Assembly: GCA_018434245.1 (NCBI GenBank)
Contig: JAHDPQ010000009.1
Span: forward strand, 1 to 42,119
Direction of reading: 5' to 3'
Length of the DNA stretch: 42,119 nt
Source of the DNA: Oscillospiraceae bacterium
GTDB taxonomy: Bacteria > Bacillota > Clostridia > Oscillospirales > Ruminococcaceae
Position 1 is the first letter of the stretch. The number at the start of each line of letters is the position of its first letter. Below, in pieces: positions 1-9,554 of this stretch. A program made the translations under genes and the position numbers. A model generated the notes under the pieces. That model worked only from the letters and a program-made list of their open reading frames with translations. It was not told the origin of the DNA and did not search any database.

Positions 1-31
1 ATTTTTATATGGAACGCTAAAGCTTTTTTAG

Positions 32-102
32 AACCTCCGGCACAGCCGGAGGTTTTCGTATACAATCAAACAGCCTTCGTCACCAATAGGGACGAAGGCT
101 GT
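32..102. terminator. Two tandem terminator-like hairpins
   Basis: A 9-bp stem (32-40 with 46-54) is followed by TTTTCG on the plus strand. A perfect 12-bp stem (70-81 with 91-102, loop 82-90) is followed by CTTCTTCT on the plus strand. Neither has a long T-tract, so the direction is uncertain. They could end a convergent gene lying left of the window. With the hairpin at 134-167 they make three stem-loops in about 140 bases. Confidence 0.5.
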
Positions 103-133
103 CTTCTTCTCTCCAACAGGAGGCAGCATATAC

Positions 134-168
134 AAAAACACGATAGCAGCTGCGCTACCGTGTTTTTT
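134..168 (-). terminator. Terminator of the ATP synthase operon (bidirectional)
   Basis: The stem pairs AAAAACACG (134-142) with CGTGTTTTT (159-167), with a further inner helix around the AGCTGC loop. A-tract and T-tract flank both sides, so it can work in either direction. It lies about 55 bases beyond the atpC stop and is the best candidate for the end of the minus-strand atp transcript. Confidence 0.7.
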
Positions 169-220
169 TACTCTGTGGCGGAGAGCACGGAGCTTTGCCT
201 ATCACAGGTGGAAAAAGCAC

Positions 221-631
221 TCACTTTTGTTTATAGATGCTCTCCTTGACCTGTAACCTGCGCAGGGCACGCAATAGGGCCACGGTGGAACGCCCAGCGT
301 CGTTGTGGCTGCTCAGACGCTCCTGGGCCCTCTTGGCGGCGCCCTGAGCCCGCCTTGCGTCAATCTCCTCTGGCCATTCGCAGGTTTGGGCCAGAAGGGT
401 TACCTCATCCCGGGCCACCTGCATAAAGCCCTGGGAGTGAAAGGCAACGTGCTCCCCCTTAGAGTCCTCAATCTGCAGCACCCCCGCGGTCAGAGCCGTC
501 ACCATGGGGATGTGATCGGCCAGCACACAAAGCTGACCGTCGATGCTTTCCACCGTCAGGGAATAGACATCGCCCTTGAAAAACTCCCGCTCGGGAGTCA
601 GAATCACCAGCGGATACGTCTTTGCCATCAC
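221..631 (-). CDS. atpC: F-type ATP synthase epsilon subunit
   Basis: This is the central-stalk epsilon subunit of F1, which couples gamma rotation to the c-ring and can inhibit ATP hydrolysis. The 136-residue length is normal. The N-terminal beta-sandwich shows the family pattern (LVILTPEREFFKGDVYSLTV, then GQLCVLADHIPMVTAL near 32-47). A C-terminal helical hairpin rich in Ala, Arg and Glu follows from about residue 90, so the regulatory C-terminal domain is kept. It is the last gene of the operon and abuts atpD without a gap (atpD stop at 632). The start at MMAK or MAK is not distinguishable. The identification is secure from sequence pattern and operon position. Confidence 0.95.
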   Translation of the reverse strand: MMAKTYPLVILTPEREFFKGDVYSLTVESIDGQLCVLADHIPMVTALTAGVLQIEDSKGEHVAFHSQGFMQVARDEVTLLAQTCEWPEEIDARRAQGAAKRAQERLSSHNDAGRSTVALLRALRRLQVKESIYKQK

Positions 632-2945
<2,314 letters not shown>

Positions 2946-2948
2946 ACC

Positions 2949-4472
2949 TTACACCTTTTGACCAACAGAAGCCACATACCGCTTAATGCCGGACTCCAGC
3001 CCCTTGCGCAGGTCATCGGTCAGCTCGCCGGTGGTGTCAATCTCCTTCATACCAGGACTCCACTGCTTATGGAGAAAAGCCAGCAAGCCTTTGCCGAACT
3101 CCCGCACTCTGCTCACCTCCACCCCGTCGGTGTACCCGCCGGAAACCAGGAGGAGCAGAACCACCTGCTCGCTCAGGGAATAGGGGGCCCCCTGGGGCTG
3201 CTTGAGAATCTCAGTCAGGCGGTTGCCGTAAGCCAGCAGCCTGCGGGTGCTCTCATCCACATCGGAGCCGAACTGGGCAAAAATCTGCAGCTCCCGGTAT
3301 TGGGCCAGACTCAGCCGCAGCTTGCCAGAAACATCCCGCATGGCCTTCTTCTGAGCAGCCCGGCCCACCCGGGAAACGGAAAGCCCCACATTTACTGCTG
3401 GGCGCACCCCGGCGTGGAACAGCTCGGTTTCCAGGTAAATCTGGCCGTCGGTGATGGAGATGACGTTGGTGGGGATATAGGCGGAAATGTCGCTGGCCAT
3501 GGTTTCCACAATGGGCAAAGCGGTGAGGGAACCACCCCCCAGCTCCTCCTTGAGGCGGCCGGCCCGCTCCAACAGTCTGCTGTGGAGATAGAACACGTCT
3601 CCGGGATAGGCTTCCCGCCCCGGGGGACGGCGCAGCAGCAGGGACATGGTCCGGTAGGCCACGGCGTGTTTGCTTAAATCGTCGTAGATGATGAGAGTGT
3701 CCTGGCCCTGAACCATAAAGTGCTCAGCGATGGCGCATCCCGCATAAGGGGCGATATACTGCATGGCGGCGCAGTCACCGGCGGTGGCTGCCACAATGAC
3801 GCAGTACTCCATGGCTCCCGCCTGCTCCAAGGTTTCCCGGACTTTGGCCACATCGGCGGCCTTTTGACCGATGGCAACGTAGACGCAGAGGACATCCTTC
3901 CCCTTTTGATTGAGGATGGTGTCTACGGCGATGGTGGTTTTTCCCGTTTGGCGGTCCCCGATGATCAGCTCCCGCTGGCCCTTGCCGATGGGGATCATGC
4001 TGTCCACCGCAAGAAGCCCCGTCTCCAAAGACTGGGACACATTTTGCCGATGAATGATCTGGGGGGCAGGACCTTCAATGGGGCGCAGGGTTTCGGCATC
4101 CAGAGATTTGCCGTCCAAGGGCATCCCCAAGGGGTCGATCACCCGGCCGATGAGCTTGTCACCCACCGGAACCTCCACCACCCGGCCGGTGCTTTGGGCA
4201 AAAGCGCCCACCCGCAGTTCGTTGACTCCGTTGAGGAGCACGGCGCCCACACCTTCTTCGGAAAGCTCCATGGCCATGGCGTAGATGTCTCCCGGAAAGG
4301 CGATCAGTTCCCCGTAACGGCACCGGCCTAGACCGCTTAGGTGCAGGACGCCGTCCCCTACCGAGAGGACCACGCCGCAATCGTACAGAATGGCCTGTTC
4401 CTGATACCCGGCAAGGCGCTGGCGCAACACATCGCCCACCGTGGTAGAAAAGGGTTGCTGCATATTTTTCAC
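2949..4472 (-). CDS. atpA: F-type ATP synthase alpha subunit
   Basis: This is the non-catalytic nucleotide-binding subunit of F1, 507 residues. It shows the Walker A segment GDRQTGKTTIAVDTI, the PGREAYPGDVFYLHSRLLERA segment typical of alpha, and ISITDGQIYLETELFHAGVRPA(V)NVGLSVSRVG with the conserved SR arginine-finger region. The N-terminal about 25 residues, which in other species bind the N-terminal domain of delta, are still present (QQPFSTTVGDVLRQRLAGYQ). That is of interest because delta here has lost that domain. The gene abuts atpH. Either M1 or M4 may be the start. Confidence 0.97.
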   Translation of the reverse strand: MKNMQQPFSTTVGDVLRQRLAGYQEQAILYDCGVVLSVGDGVLHLSGLGRCRYGELIAFPGDIYAMAMELSEEGVGAVLLNGVNELRVGAFAQSTGRVVEVPVGDKLIGRVIDPLGMPLDGKSLDAETLRPIEGPAPQIIHRQNVSQSLETGLLAVDSMIPIGKGQRELIIGDRQTGKTTIAVDTILNQKGKDVLCVYVAIGQKAADVAKVRETLEQAGAMEYCVIVAATAGDCAAMQYIAPYAGCAIAEHFMVQGQDTLIIYDDLSKHAVAYRTMSLLLRRPPGREAYPGDVFYLHSRLLERAGRLKEELGGGSLTALPIVETMASDISAYIPTNVISITDGQIYLETELFHAGVRPAVNVGLSVSRVGRAAQKKAMRDVSGKLRLSLAQYRELQIFAQFGSDVDESTRRLLAYGNRLTEILKQPQGAPYSLSEQVVLLLLVSGGYTDGVEVSRVREFGKGLLAFLHKQWSPGMKEIDTTGELTDDLRKGLESGIKRYVASVGQKV

Positions 4473-4694
4473 CTATTTCGTCAGATGCTGTTCCAGACGC
4501 CCCAGCCGGGACAGGATGCTGGAATCGTAAAGCTTGTTATCCACAATGGCGGTAAAGCCGCCGATGAGACTGTCGTCCCGGCTGACGGAAAAGGTCACCT
4601 CGGTACTGAGTAGGGCAGAAAAGTGCCCGGTGATGTTCCGGATGGTATCCTCATCATAGGGCCCTGCAATCCGCAACGTTCCCGTTAGCGCCAT
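4473..4694 (-). CDS. atpH: F-type ATP synthase delta subunit, C-terminal domain only
   Basis: Delta joins the peripheral stalk (b dimer) to the top of F1; the family is normally about 175-185 residues. Here only about 73 residues are encoded. They match the C-terminal, b-binding domain: VTFSVSRDDSLIGGFTAIVDNKLYDSS followed by ILSRLGRLEQHL. The globular N-terminal six-helix domain that binds alpha is absent. There is no room for it: the atpF stop is at 4698-4700, directly upstream, and the Shine-Dalgarno AAGGTGG lies in the last atpF codons. Start is ATG at 4694 or the in-frame GTG at 4697. Downstream atpA abuts. It is either a genuine short delta or a deletion. Confidence 0.8.
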   Translation of the reverse strand: MALTGTLRIAGPYDEDTIRNITGHFSALLSTEVTFSVSRDDSLIGGFTAIVDNKLYDSSILSRLGRLEQHLTK

Positions 4695-4697
4695 CAC

Positions 4698-5174
4698 TCA
4701 GCCCACCTTGCTAAAATAATCTTCGATCAGCCGCTGGTTATCCGCCGCGCTGACCTCCCGGCCCAAAATACGGGCGGCCAAATCCACCGCAAGAGCTGCG
4801 GTTTCCCGCACCAGCTCTTCCCGGGATTCCTTGCGCTCTTCTGCGATTCTGGAGCGTCCTTCCTCCACGATCTGCCGGGCTTCCACCCTGGCATCCTCCA
4901 GCAGGTGGGATGCCATCTGCCGGGCGTATTCCAGCTTGGAGTCGGCGTCCTGCTGAGCGGTTTGATGCGCTTCTTCCAGTAGCTTTTGGCTTTGAGCCTT
5001 GAGATCCTCAGCGTCCTTCCGATACTGGTCTGCCTCGGCCCGCTGCTGTTTGAGGGCTTCTTCCCGGGCCAGCATGTAGCTGCGCACCGGCCGATACAAA
5101 ATCGCCCGCAGTATGACATAAAGCACCACCACATTGAGGATGTGCTGCACAATATCCAGTAGATTAAACTCCAT
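4698..5174 (-). CDS. atpF: F-type ATP synthase subunit b
   Basis: This is the peripheral-stalk subunit, 158 residues. One N-terminal membrane helix (about residues 7-28, LDIVQHILNVVVLYVILRAI) is followed by RPVRSYMLAREEALKQQRAEAD and a long Ala/Glu/Arg-rich coiled coil to about residue 125, then a C-terminal part ending RILGREVSAADNQRLIEDYF. The start is ATG at 5174, preceded by GGGAGAAGC. It is 20 bases after atpE and overlaps atpH translation signals. Length is normal, so the missing delta N-terminal domain is not fused here. Confidence 0.95.
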   Translation of the reverse strand: MEFNLLDIVQHILNVVVLYVILRAILYRPVRSYMLAREEALKQQRAEADQYRKDAEDLKAQSQKLLEEAHQTAQQDADSKLEYARQMASHLLEDARVEARQIVEEGRSRIAEERKESREELVRETAALAVDLAARILGREVSAADNQRLIEDYFSKVG

Positions 5175-5194
5175 GTTGCTTCTCCCGGTATTTT

Positions 5195-5416
5195 TTATGA
5201 CTGAAAGATGATGATCAGCGCCGTAACAAAACCATAAATCGCTGTGGATTCCGTCAGAGCCAGCCCCAGCATCAACAGGGAGTTGATTTTACCCGAGGCT
5301 TCCGGCTGTCTGCCCACTGCTTCTGCCGCCTTGCTGGTGGCGATTCCCATGCCGATTCCTGCGCCCAAGCCGGTGAGTACCGCCAGTCCTGCGCCAATTG
5401 CTACCATTCCGTCCAT
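5195..5416 (-). CDS. atpE: F-type ATP synthase subunit c (rotor ring)
   Basis: This is the c-ring proteolipid, 73 residues with two hydrophobic helices (about 5-27 and 47-71) joined by the polar loop GRQPEASGKI. The ion-binding carboxylate is Glu56 in ALTESTAIYG. The Ser57, Thr58 and Tyr61 pattern resembles sodium-binding rings, but the position matching the Gln32 ligand of the Ilyobacter ring (33 residues before the Glu) is Met23. Ion specificity is therefore ambiguous and more likely proton. Start ATG at 5416 follows GGAGGTCAAAACA. It lies between atpB and atpF. Confidence 0.95.
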   Translation of the reverse strand: MDGMVAIGAGLAVLTGLGAGIGMGIATSKAAEAVGRQPEASGKINSLLMLGLALTESTAIYGFVTALIIIFQS

Positions 5417-5460
5417 TGTTTTGACCTCCGAACTTCAAGATTAAAATGTGAATGATAAGC

Positions 5461-6348
5461 TTATTCTGCTGCTTCGCCGATAAAGGTAAGGGACAGGGTG
5501 ACAAAGATAAACACCTGTATCAGCGGATGGAATGCGTTGAAATACAGTCCCAGTACGGCGGGGATTCCCACGCCGAAGGTTCCCAAGGCCATGTAGACCA
5601 AGTGCATGACAATCATGCCGCCCAGCATGTTTCCGTAAAGACGGCAGGCCAGGGAGACCGGCGTTGCAATGTCCGAAAGGAGCTTAAAGGGAAACACAAT
5701 GGGGGTTGGCTTGGCAAAGCTCTTGATTCTTCCCCCAACGCCCTTATGCCGCAGCCCGAAATACTGGATCATCCCAAAGGTAATCAAAGCGATGGAGCCA
5801 GTCATCACCAAATCGGCGGTGGGGGGCCTTAGGCCAAACAGCTCGGTGATGGCGCAGGCGGCAAGGTACAGGGCGATGGTCAGCATGTAGGCGCTGAGGG
5901 GCTCGCTGACAAAGCCTGCCTTTTCCTGTGTGTACTCCCCAAAAAAGCCCACCATTCGTTCTAGTGCCAGCTGGAGACCTTCCGGCTGCTCCTGAAACTT
6001 GGGGATCACAAAGATGCGAACCCATAGCGCCGCCAAAGTCACCAGCGCCATGGCGATCCAGCCCACCACCACCGAGGAGCTGACCTCAAAGCCTAGCAGA
6101 ATCATCCGGGGGGCAAACACGTTGACGTGAAGCTCCGCCTGCTGGGGAGGGGCCAGCATTCCCAACCCAAGGCCACAGCCCAGCCAGAGGGCCAGCACCC
6201 CCAGAATCAGATGCTTTTTGTAACGCTTTTGAAGATCAGCCTCCTGTTCGCTGCCTCGGGCCGCGATCAAAGCACGGCGGCGCACCAGCAGCAACAACCC
6301 GCCGACAATCAGCGCAGCAGCGCTTTCCACTGCGGGAATCAGATTCAT
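5461..6348 (-). CDS. atpB: F-type ATP synthase subunit a
   Basis: This is the membrane stator subunit forming the ion half-channels, 295 residues with five to six hydrophobic segments. The essential stator arginine is in the helix VSLACRLYGNMLGGMIVMHL, and the C-terminal helix reads LGLYFNAFHPLIQVFIFVTLSLTFIGEA. The ATG overlaps the atpI stop (ATGA), so the two are translationally coupled. The N-terminus carries a hydrophobic segment (LIVGGLLLLV) and a basic, soluble stretch before the core. The identification is secure. Confidence 0.95.
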   Translation of the reverse strand: MNLIPAVESAAALIVGGLLLLVRRRALIAARGSEQEADLQKRYKKHLILGVLALWLGCGLGLGMLAPPQQAELHVNVFAPRMILLGFEVSSSVVVGWIAMALVTLAALWVRIFVIPKFQEQPEGLQLALERMVGFFGEYTQEKAGFVSEPLSAYMLTIALYLAACAITELFGLRPPTADLVMTGSIALITFGMIQYFGLRHKGVGGRIKSFAKPTPIVFPFKLLSDIATPVSLACRLYGNMLGGMIVMHLVYMALGTFGVGIPAVLGLYFNAFHPLIQVFIFVTLSLTFIGEAAE

Positions 6349-6629
6349 GCTTCATCACCTTCTGCTTGCTGTTTTCCTTGGTCAGAGGACATAAAAAAGC
6401 ATAGAAAAGCGCCTGCAATTAAGGATACAGGCATACCGACGGCACACCAGAGCAGGCTGTCTCGAAGGAACAGGATCACGGGAGCAAAAGCGGTGGTCAA
6501 TACCAAAATTTTAAGCAGTGCGTACAACACCACCCGGCGGCTATTCCCTGCTTGCACGGCAGCAACCAAGCGCCCAAGCAAGAAAAGCTCTATCCCTCCG
6601 CCAAGCAGGCCAATCAAAAAACTGAGCAA
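6345..6629 (-). CDS. atpI: ATP synthase subunit I-like membrane protein
   Basis: This is a small hydrophobic protein in the usual atpI position, first in the operon, with an ATGA overlap into atpB. Four membrane segments are visible (LLSFLIGLLGGGIELFLLG, YALLKILVLTTAFAPVIL, LLWCAVGMPVSLIAGAFLCFF and a shorter part), ending in a charged tail. AtpI proteins are thought to help c-ring assembly. The frame is open back to a TTG at 6698, but that codon has no ribosome binding site and a consensus promoter lies across it. I chose the TTG at 6629 (94 residues), which follows AGAAGG by eight bases. The start is uncertain; family assignment rests on topology and position. Confidence 0.7.
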   Translation of the reverse strand: MLSFLIGLLGGGIELFLLGRLVAAVQAGNSRRVVLYALLKILVLTTAFAPVILFLRDSLLWCAVGMPVSLIAGAFLCFFMSSDQGKQQAEGDEA

Positions 6630-6680
6630 AACAAAGACCTTCTCTCCCTGTTTTTGGAATTCATAGATTTTGTGGTGTTC

Positions 6681-6708
6681 ATTATACTCCGATTCCAATG
6701 AAATTCAA
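6681..6708 (-). promoter_or_regulatory. Promoter of the atp operon
   Basis: On the minus strand TTGAAT (6708-6703) and TATAAT (6686-6681) are separated by 16 bases. Transcription should start near 6674, which lies downstream of the TTG at 6698 and supports the later atpI start at 6629. Confidence 0.75.
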
Positions 6709-6849
6709 GTATATTTCAGAAATTAATCTGGCTGAAATAGCAGGACGAATCAGATAGTTTTTTTGCAAAAACCAGAAAATCCATTAAAAATAGGGTGCCC
6801 ACTACAGAGGTAGTTACTCCACACAGCAGGGTTTTCTATCAAAGCGGCG

Positions 6850-7452
6850 GTAGGCCTGCTCAAAGAGGAGGAAGGAAAGATCTTGCTGGAGGATCAGGAG
6901 ATTACCAACTTTACCCCCAGAGAGGTAATGGACTGCGGAGTTTCCCACATTCCCGAGAACAGGCAGACGGAGGGCCTTGTGCTAGAACTGAATATCGAGA
7001 AAAACTTTATTCTCGACCGCTATCACCATGCCGAGGTTAAGAAAAATCGCTGGATGCTTTCGTGGGACAGGATTCAAAAGATGTCGGCAGAGCTGATTGA
7101 AAAGTATAACATCAAAATTCCGTCCGGCAAGGAAAAGGCCTCCTCCTTATCGGGGGGAAACCAGCAGGAGGTGGTCATCGCCAGAACCCTCAAGAAAAAG
7201 GCCAAACTGCTGCTGGCTGTCCACCCCACCAGAGGGGTAGACGTGGGTGCCATAGAATTTATTCACCAGTCCATTCTGGAGGCAAAAGAAAATGGCTGCG
7301 GAGTCCTTCTGTTTTCTGCCGATTTGGACGAGGTGCTGTCTCTCAGCGACAGAATCGGGGTCATGTATAGTGGCAAACTAATGAAAGAGTTTTCCAAGGA
7401 CCAATTCAATGTGGATGAAATTGCCAAGGCTATGCTGGGTTCGGTATCCTAG
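6850..7452 (+). pseudogene. Remnant of nucleoside/sugar ABC transporter ATPase (C-terminal half-domain)
   Basis: The sequence encodes only the last about 200 residues of a duplicated RbsA/NupO-type ATPase (about 510 residues when complete). Recognisable are GLLKEEEGKILLEDQEIT, VSHIPENRQTEGLVLELNIEKN, the signature SLSGGNQQEVVIARTL and LLLAVHPTRGVDVGAIEFIH. The last form, with His replacing the Walker B Glu, is usual in the second domain of nucleoside-type importers. The Walker A motif and the whole first ATPase domain are missing, and homology begins at about 6850. No permease or binding-protein gene lies next to it. It is read as a deletion remnant stranded between the atp and eut operons. 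A short expressed product from 6883 is possible but could not power transport. Confidence 0.8.
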
Positions 7453-7589
7453 AAGGGAACCTGCCGCAAGCTGTGCAAATTGCCGGAGCCGTCCCCCGGA
7501 GATGTGCCGGACTGGATTCAATTGAGGATTCTGCTCGAACGAAAGCACATTCTTGGCAGTATTGGATCTTGAATACCACAAACCCCAAG

Positions 7590-7621
7590 AAAAATTCCCG
7601 GCTACGGCCGGGAATTTTTTT
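7590..7621. terminator. Bidirectional terminator between ABC remnant and eut operon
   Basis: A 13-bp stem (7590-7602 with 7607-7619) closes on a TACG loop and has A-tract and T-tract flanks on both sides. It ends the minus-strand eut transcript, 25 bases past the last stop, and can stop plus-strand transcription through the ABC remnant. The 7453-7589 stretch holds no gene I can support. Confidence 0.9.
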
Positions 7622-7646
7622 GTGTGTGAGGGGTAGAAGCACCCTC

Positions 7647-8195
7647 TCAAATCAACTGATGGAACAACTCCTCCGACGGCGAGGGGATGACGCAGTTGGA
7701 AATGACGTGGCCTTTTTCCTGGGCTTCTTCCAGCCCGGCCTCCACCGCCGCCTGCACAGCGCTGACACTGCCGCAAAGGGTCACGAAGGATTTTCCCCCG
7801 ATGCCCATCCCCAGACGCATTTCGATCAGCTCAATCTGGGCGGCCTTGGCGGCGGCATCGGCGCAGGTAATGGCAGAGGCGATGCTGAAAAACTCCATGA
7901 CGCCCAACGCGTCCCGGCTCTGCACCTCCCGGGTGCCGTTGATAGCCGGTATCAGCTGGGGATGCACGCTGGACACCACCAGGTGGTTGACCATAAAGTG
8001 CCCGGCGCACTGCATTCCCGCCTGTACCGAGGCTTTGACTGCACCCACATCTCCCGCCACCAGCACAATGAATTTGCCCGGGCAGGCAGCTTTGGAAAAC
8101 AGCAGCTGAACCTGTGCAGCCTTGATCATACAGTCGGTTGTCTCGATTCCCTTGGCGATGCTGTTCAGCTCGATTAGTCCAACGGTGGTAATCAT
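7647..8195 (-). CDS. pduT: Tandem-BMC shell protein, PduT-like, with Cys pore motif
   Basis: This is a trimer-forming (BMC-T) microcompartment shell protein of 182 residues with two BMC folds. The first begins ITTVGLIELNSIAKGIETTD and the second ALGVMEFFSIASAITCADAA. The first domain contains KAACPGKFIVLVAGDVGAV, like the PduT motif whose Cys residues hold a 4Fe-4S cluster at the trimer axis. ATG at 8195 overlaps the pduS stop (ATGA) and follows GGGGGAA; the open frame starts 15 bases earlier at a TTG. It is the last gene of the locus. Coupling to PduS suggests electron transfer across the shell. The PduT assignment is from motif and context. Confidence 0.85.
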   Translation of the reverse strand: MITTVGLIELNSIAKGIETTDCMIKAAQVQLLFSKAACPGKFIVLVAGDVGAVKASVQAGMQCAGHFMVNHLVVSSVHPQLIPAINGTREVQSRDALGVMEFFSIASAITCADAAAKAAQIELIEMRLGMGIGGKSFVTLCGSVSAVQAAVEAGLEEAQEKGHVISNCVIPSPSEELFHQLI

Positions 8196-9538
8196 TGCCC
8201 ATTCCCCCAATCCGCCTGAATTTGAATTCGCCCATCCACCCCTGTCACCTTACCGTCCACAGGGGCGTGGAGCTTGCTGCCCAAATCAGAAAAGTCTACC
8301 GTGGCGATGCACTGTCCCTTCTTCACCACATCCCCCACCGCCACCACCGGAACCGCCTCTTTGCCGATTCCGTGGCGCAGGGCGACACAAACAGCAGCGG
8401 GACGGCATTGGGTTTCCTCCAACACCTGACGGGGATAGGGGAGCAAATCCAAACGCTGGATCAGGCGGCCCTGCTCGATTTGCCGTCCCTCCCGCATGTA
8501 GGAGTGGTGGGGGTGAACGGCTTTATCCCGCACCTTGGCTCCGCCCCGGCGCAACAGATTCTTGACGTAGATATTGATGCGGCGGGGGGACAGGTGCATA
8601 GGGCATGCGTACAGCTCGCAAATACCGCACTCGCAGCACAGCAGAGCATCCTCCAAAAATTCCGCGTGGGTTCCCGTGGCGATGGACCGCATGACCCGAT
8701 GGGGGCGCATGTTGTGTCCGATCAAATAGCGGGGGCAAAGTTCGGTACAGTAGGAGCACTGAATGCAAACAGATTTTGCCTGATTGATAATGTGCTCCAC
8801 CGGTATGTTGGAAAAGACGTTCAGGTAATGCCCTTTTTCCAGCACCACCACGCCACCATCGGACTTGGTGATGTGCAAATCCTCCAGCTGAGCGCTGGAA
8901 TACTGCCGGCCCATCATGGGCCCGCCCATAATCACCATGTAATCCGGTACGGAAGCTCCTCCGGCCGCCGCGATGCAGTCGGCCACCGGGGTACCCACCG
9001 GCACGCGGACAATGACCGGATGTTCCACCGCTCCGGTCACAGTGATGTATTTGTCGGTGACCGGCTTGCCTTCCAGAGCATCATGGATGTGGAGTATGGT
9101 CATGACGTTGGACACTACAATCCCCAGTTCCAGAGGGATTCCCCCCGGGGGAACCGTCTGCCCCGTCACCTCGTAGATGAGAATCTGCTCATCTCCGGCG
9201 GGGTAATAGCTCCCCGAACCGTGAATTTCAATGTCGGCCCCCTGCTGGTCGATGGACTGCTTCAGCGCCCGAATTTCTTCGACATACTTTGCCTTGGTAC
9301 CGATCACCACCCGCTTGATGGCAAGCTCCTGCCGGATCTGGCAGAGAGCCGCTACAATTTCATGGCTAAAATGCCGCATGGCAAAGCGGTCGGAGCTGAG
9401 CAGAGGCTCGCATTCTGCCGCGTTGATCAGGAGCAGCTCCGCATTTTGTACCAGCTTTTTATGGGCGGGGAATCCGGCACCTCCGGCACCGACAATCCCT
9501 GCTTCCCATATGCGTTCCAGAAGCTGCAAGCCCTTCAC
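8192..9538 (-). CDS. pduS: PduS / RnfC-like NADH-dependent flavo-iron-sulfur reductase
   Basis: The protein has 448 residues. The Gly-rich GIVGAGGAGFPAHKK (about 15-28) and INAAECEPLLSSDR (39-51) match the NADH/FMN-binding part of RnfC/Nqo1 proteins. Two ferredoxin-type clusters follow: Cys258, 261, 264, 268 and Cys301, 304, 307, 312. The C-terminus has a lipoyl-like fold (VAVGDVVKKGQCIATVD). In propanediol compartments PduS reduces cobalamin and partners PduT; related proteins in eut loci may reoxidise NADH. Here it lies between two Cys-pore tandem-BMC genes, and no alcohol dehydrogenase is present in the locus. Start is GTG at 9538 or TTG at 9529; both lie close to GAGGTGAAGG. Confidence 0.9.
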   Translation of the reverse strand: MKGLQLLERIWEAGIVGAGGAGFPAHKKLVQNAELLLINAAECEPLLSSDRFAMRHFSHEIVAALCQIRQELAIKRVVIGTKAKYVEEIRALKQSIDQQGADIEIHGSGSYYPAGDEQILIYEVTGQTVPPGGIPLELGIVVSNVMTILHIHDALEGKPVTDKYITVTGAVEHPVIVRVPVGTPVADCIAAAGGASVPDYMVIMGGPMMGRQYSSAQLEDLHITKSDGGVVVLEKGHYLNVFSNIPVEHIINQAKSVCIQCSYCTELCPRYLIGHNMRPHRVMRSIATGTHAEFLEDALLCCECGICELYACPMHLSPRRINIYVKNLLRRGGAKVRDKAVHPHHSYMREGRQIEQGRLIQRLDLLPYPRQVLEETQCRPAAVCVALRHGIGKEAVPVVAVGDVVKKGQCIATVDFSDLGSKLHAPVDGKVTGVDGRIQIQADWGNGQ

Positions 9539-9554
9539 CTCATTTTCGTTTTCT

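Noticed and set aside
4473-5174. Frameshift hiding the N-terminal delta domain
   Set aside because: The b subunit is full length up to its stop and the delta start follows at once; no other frame there encodes delta-like N-terminal sequence.
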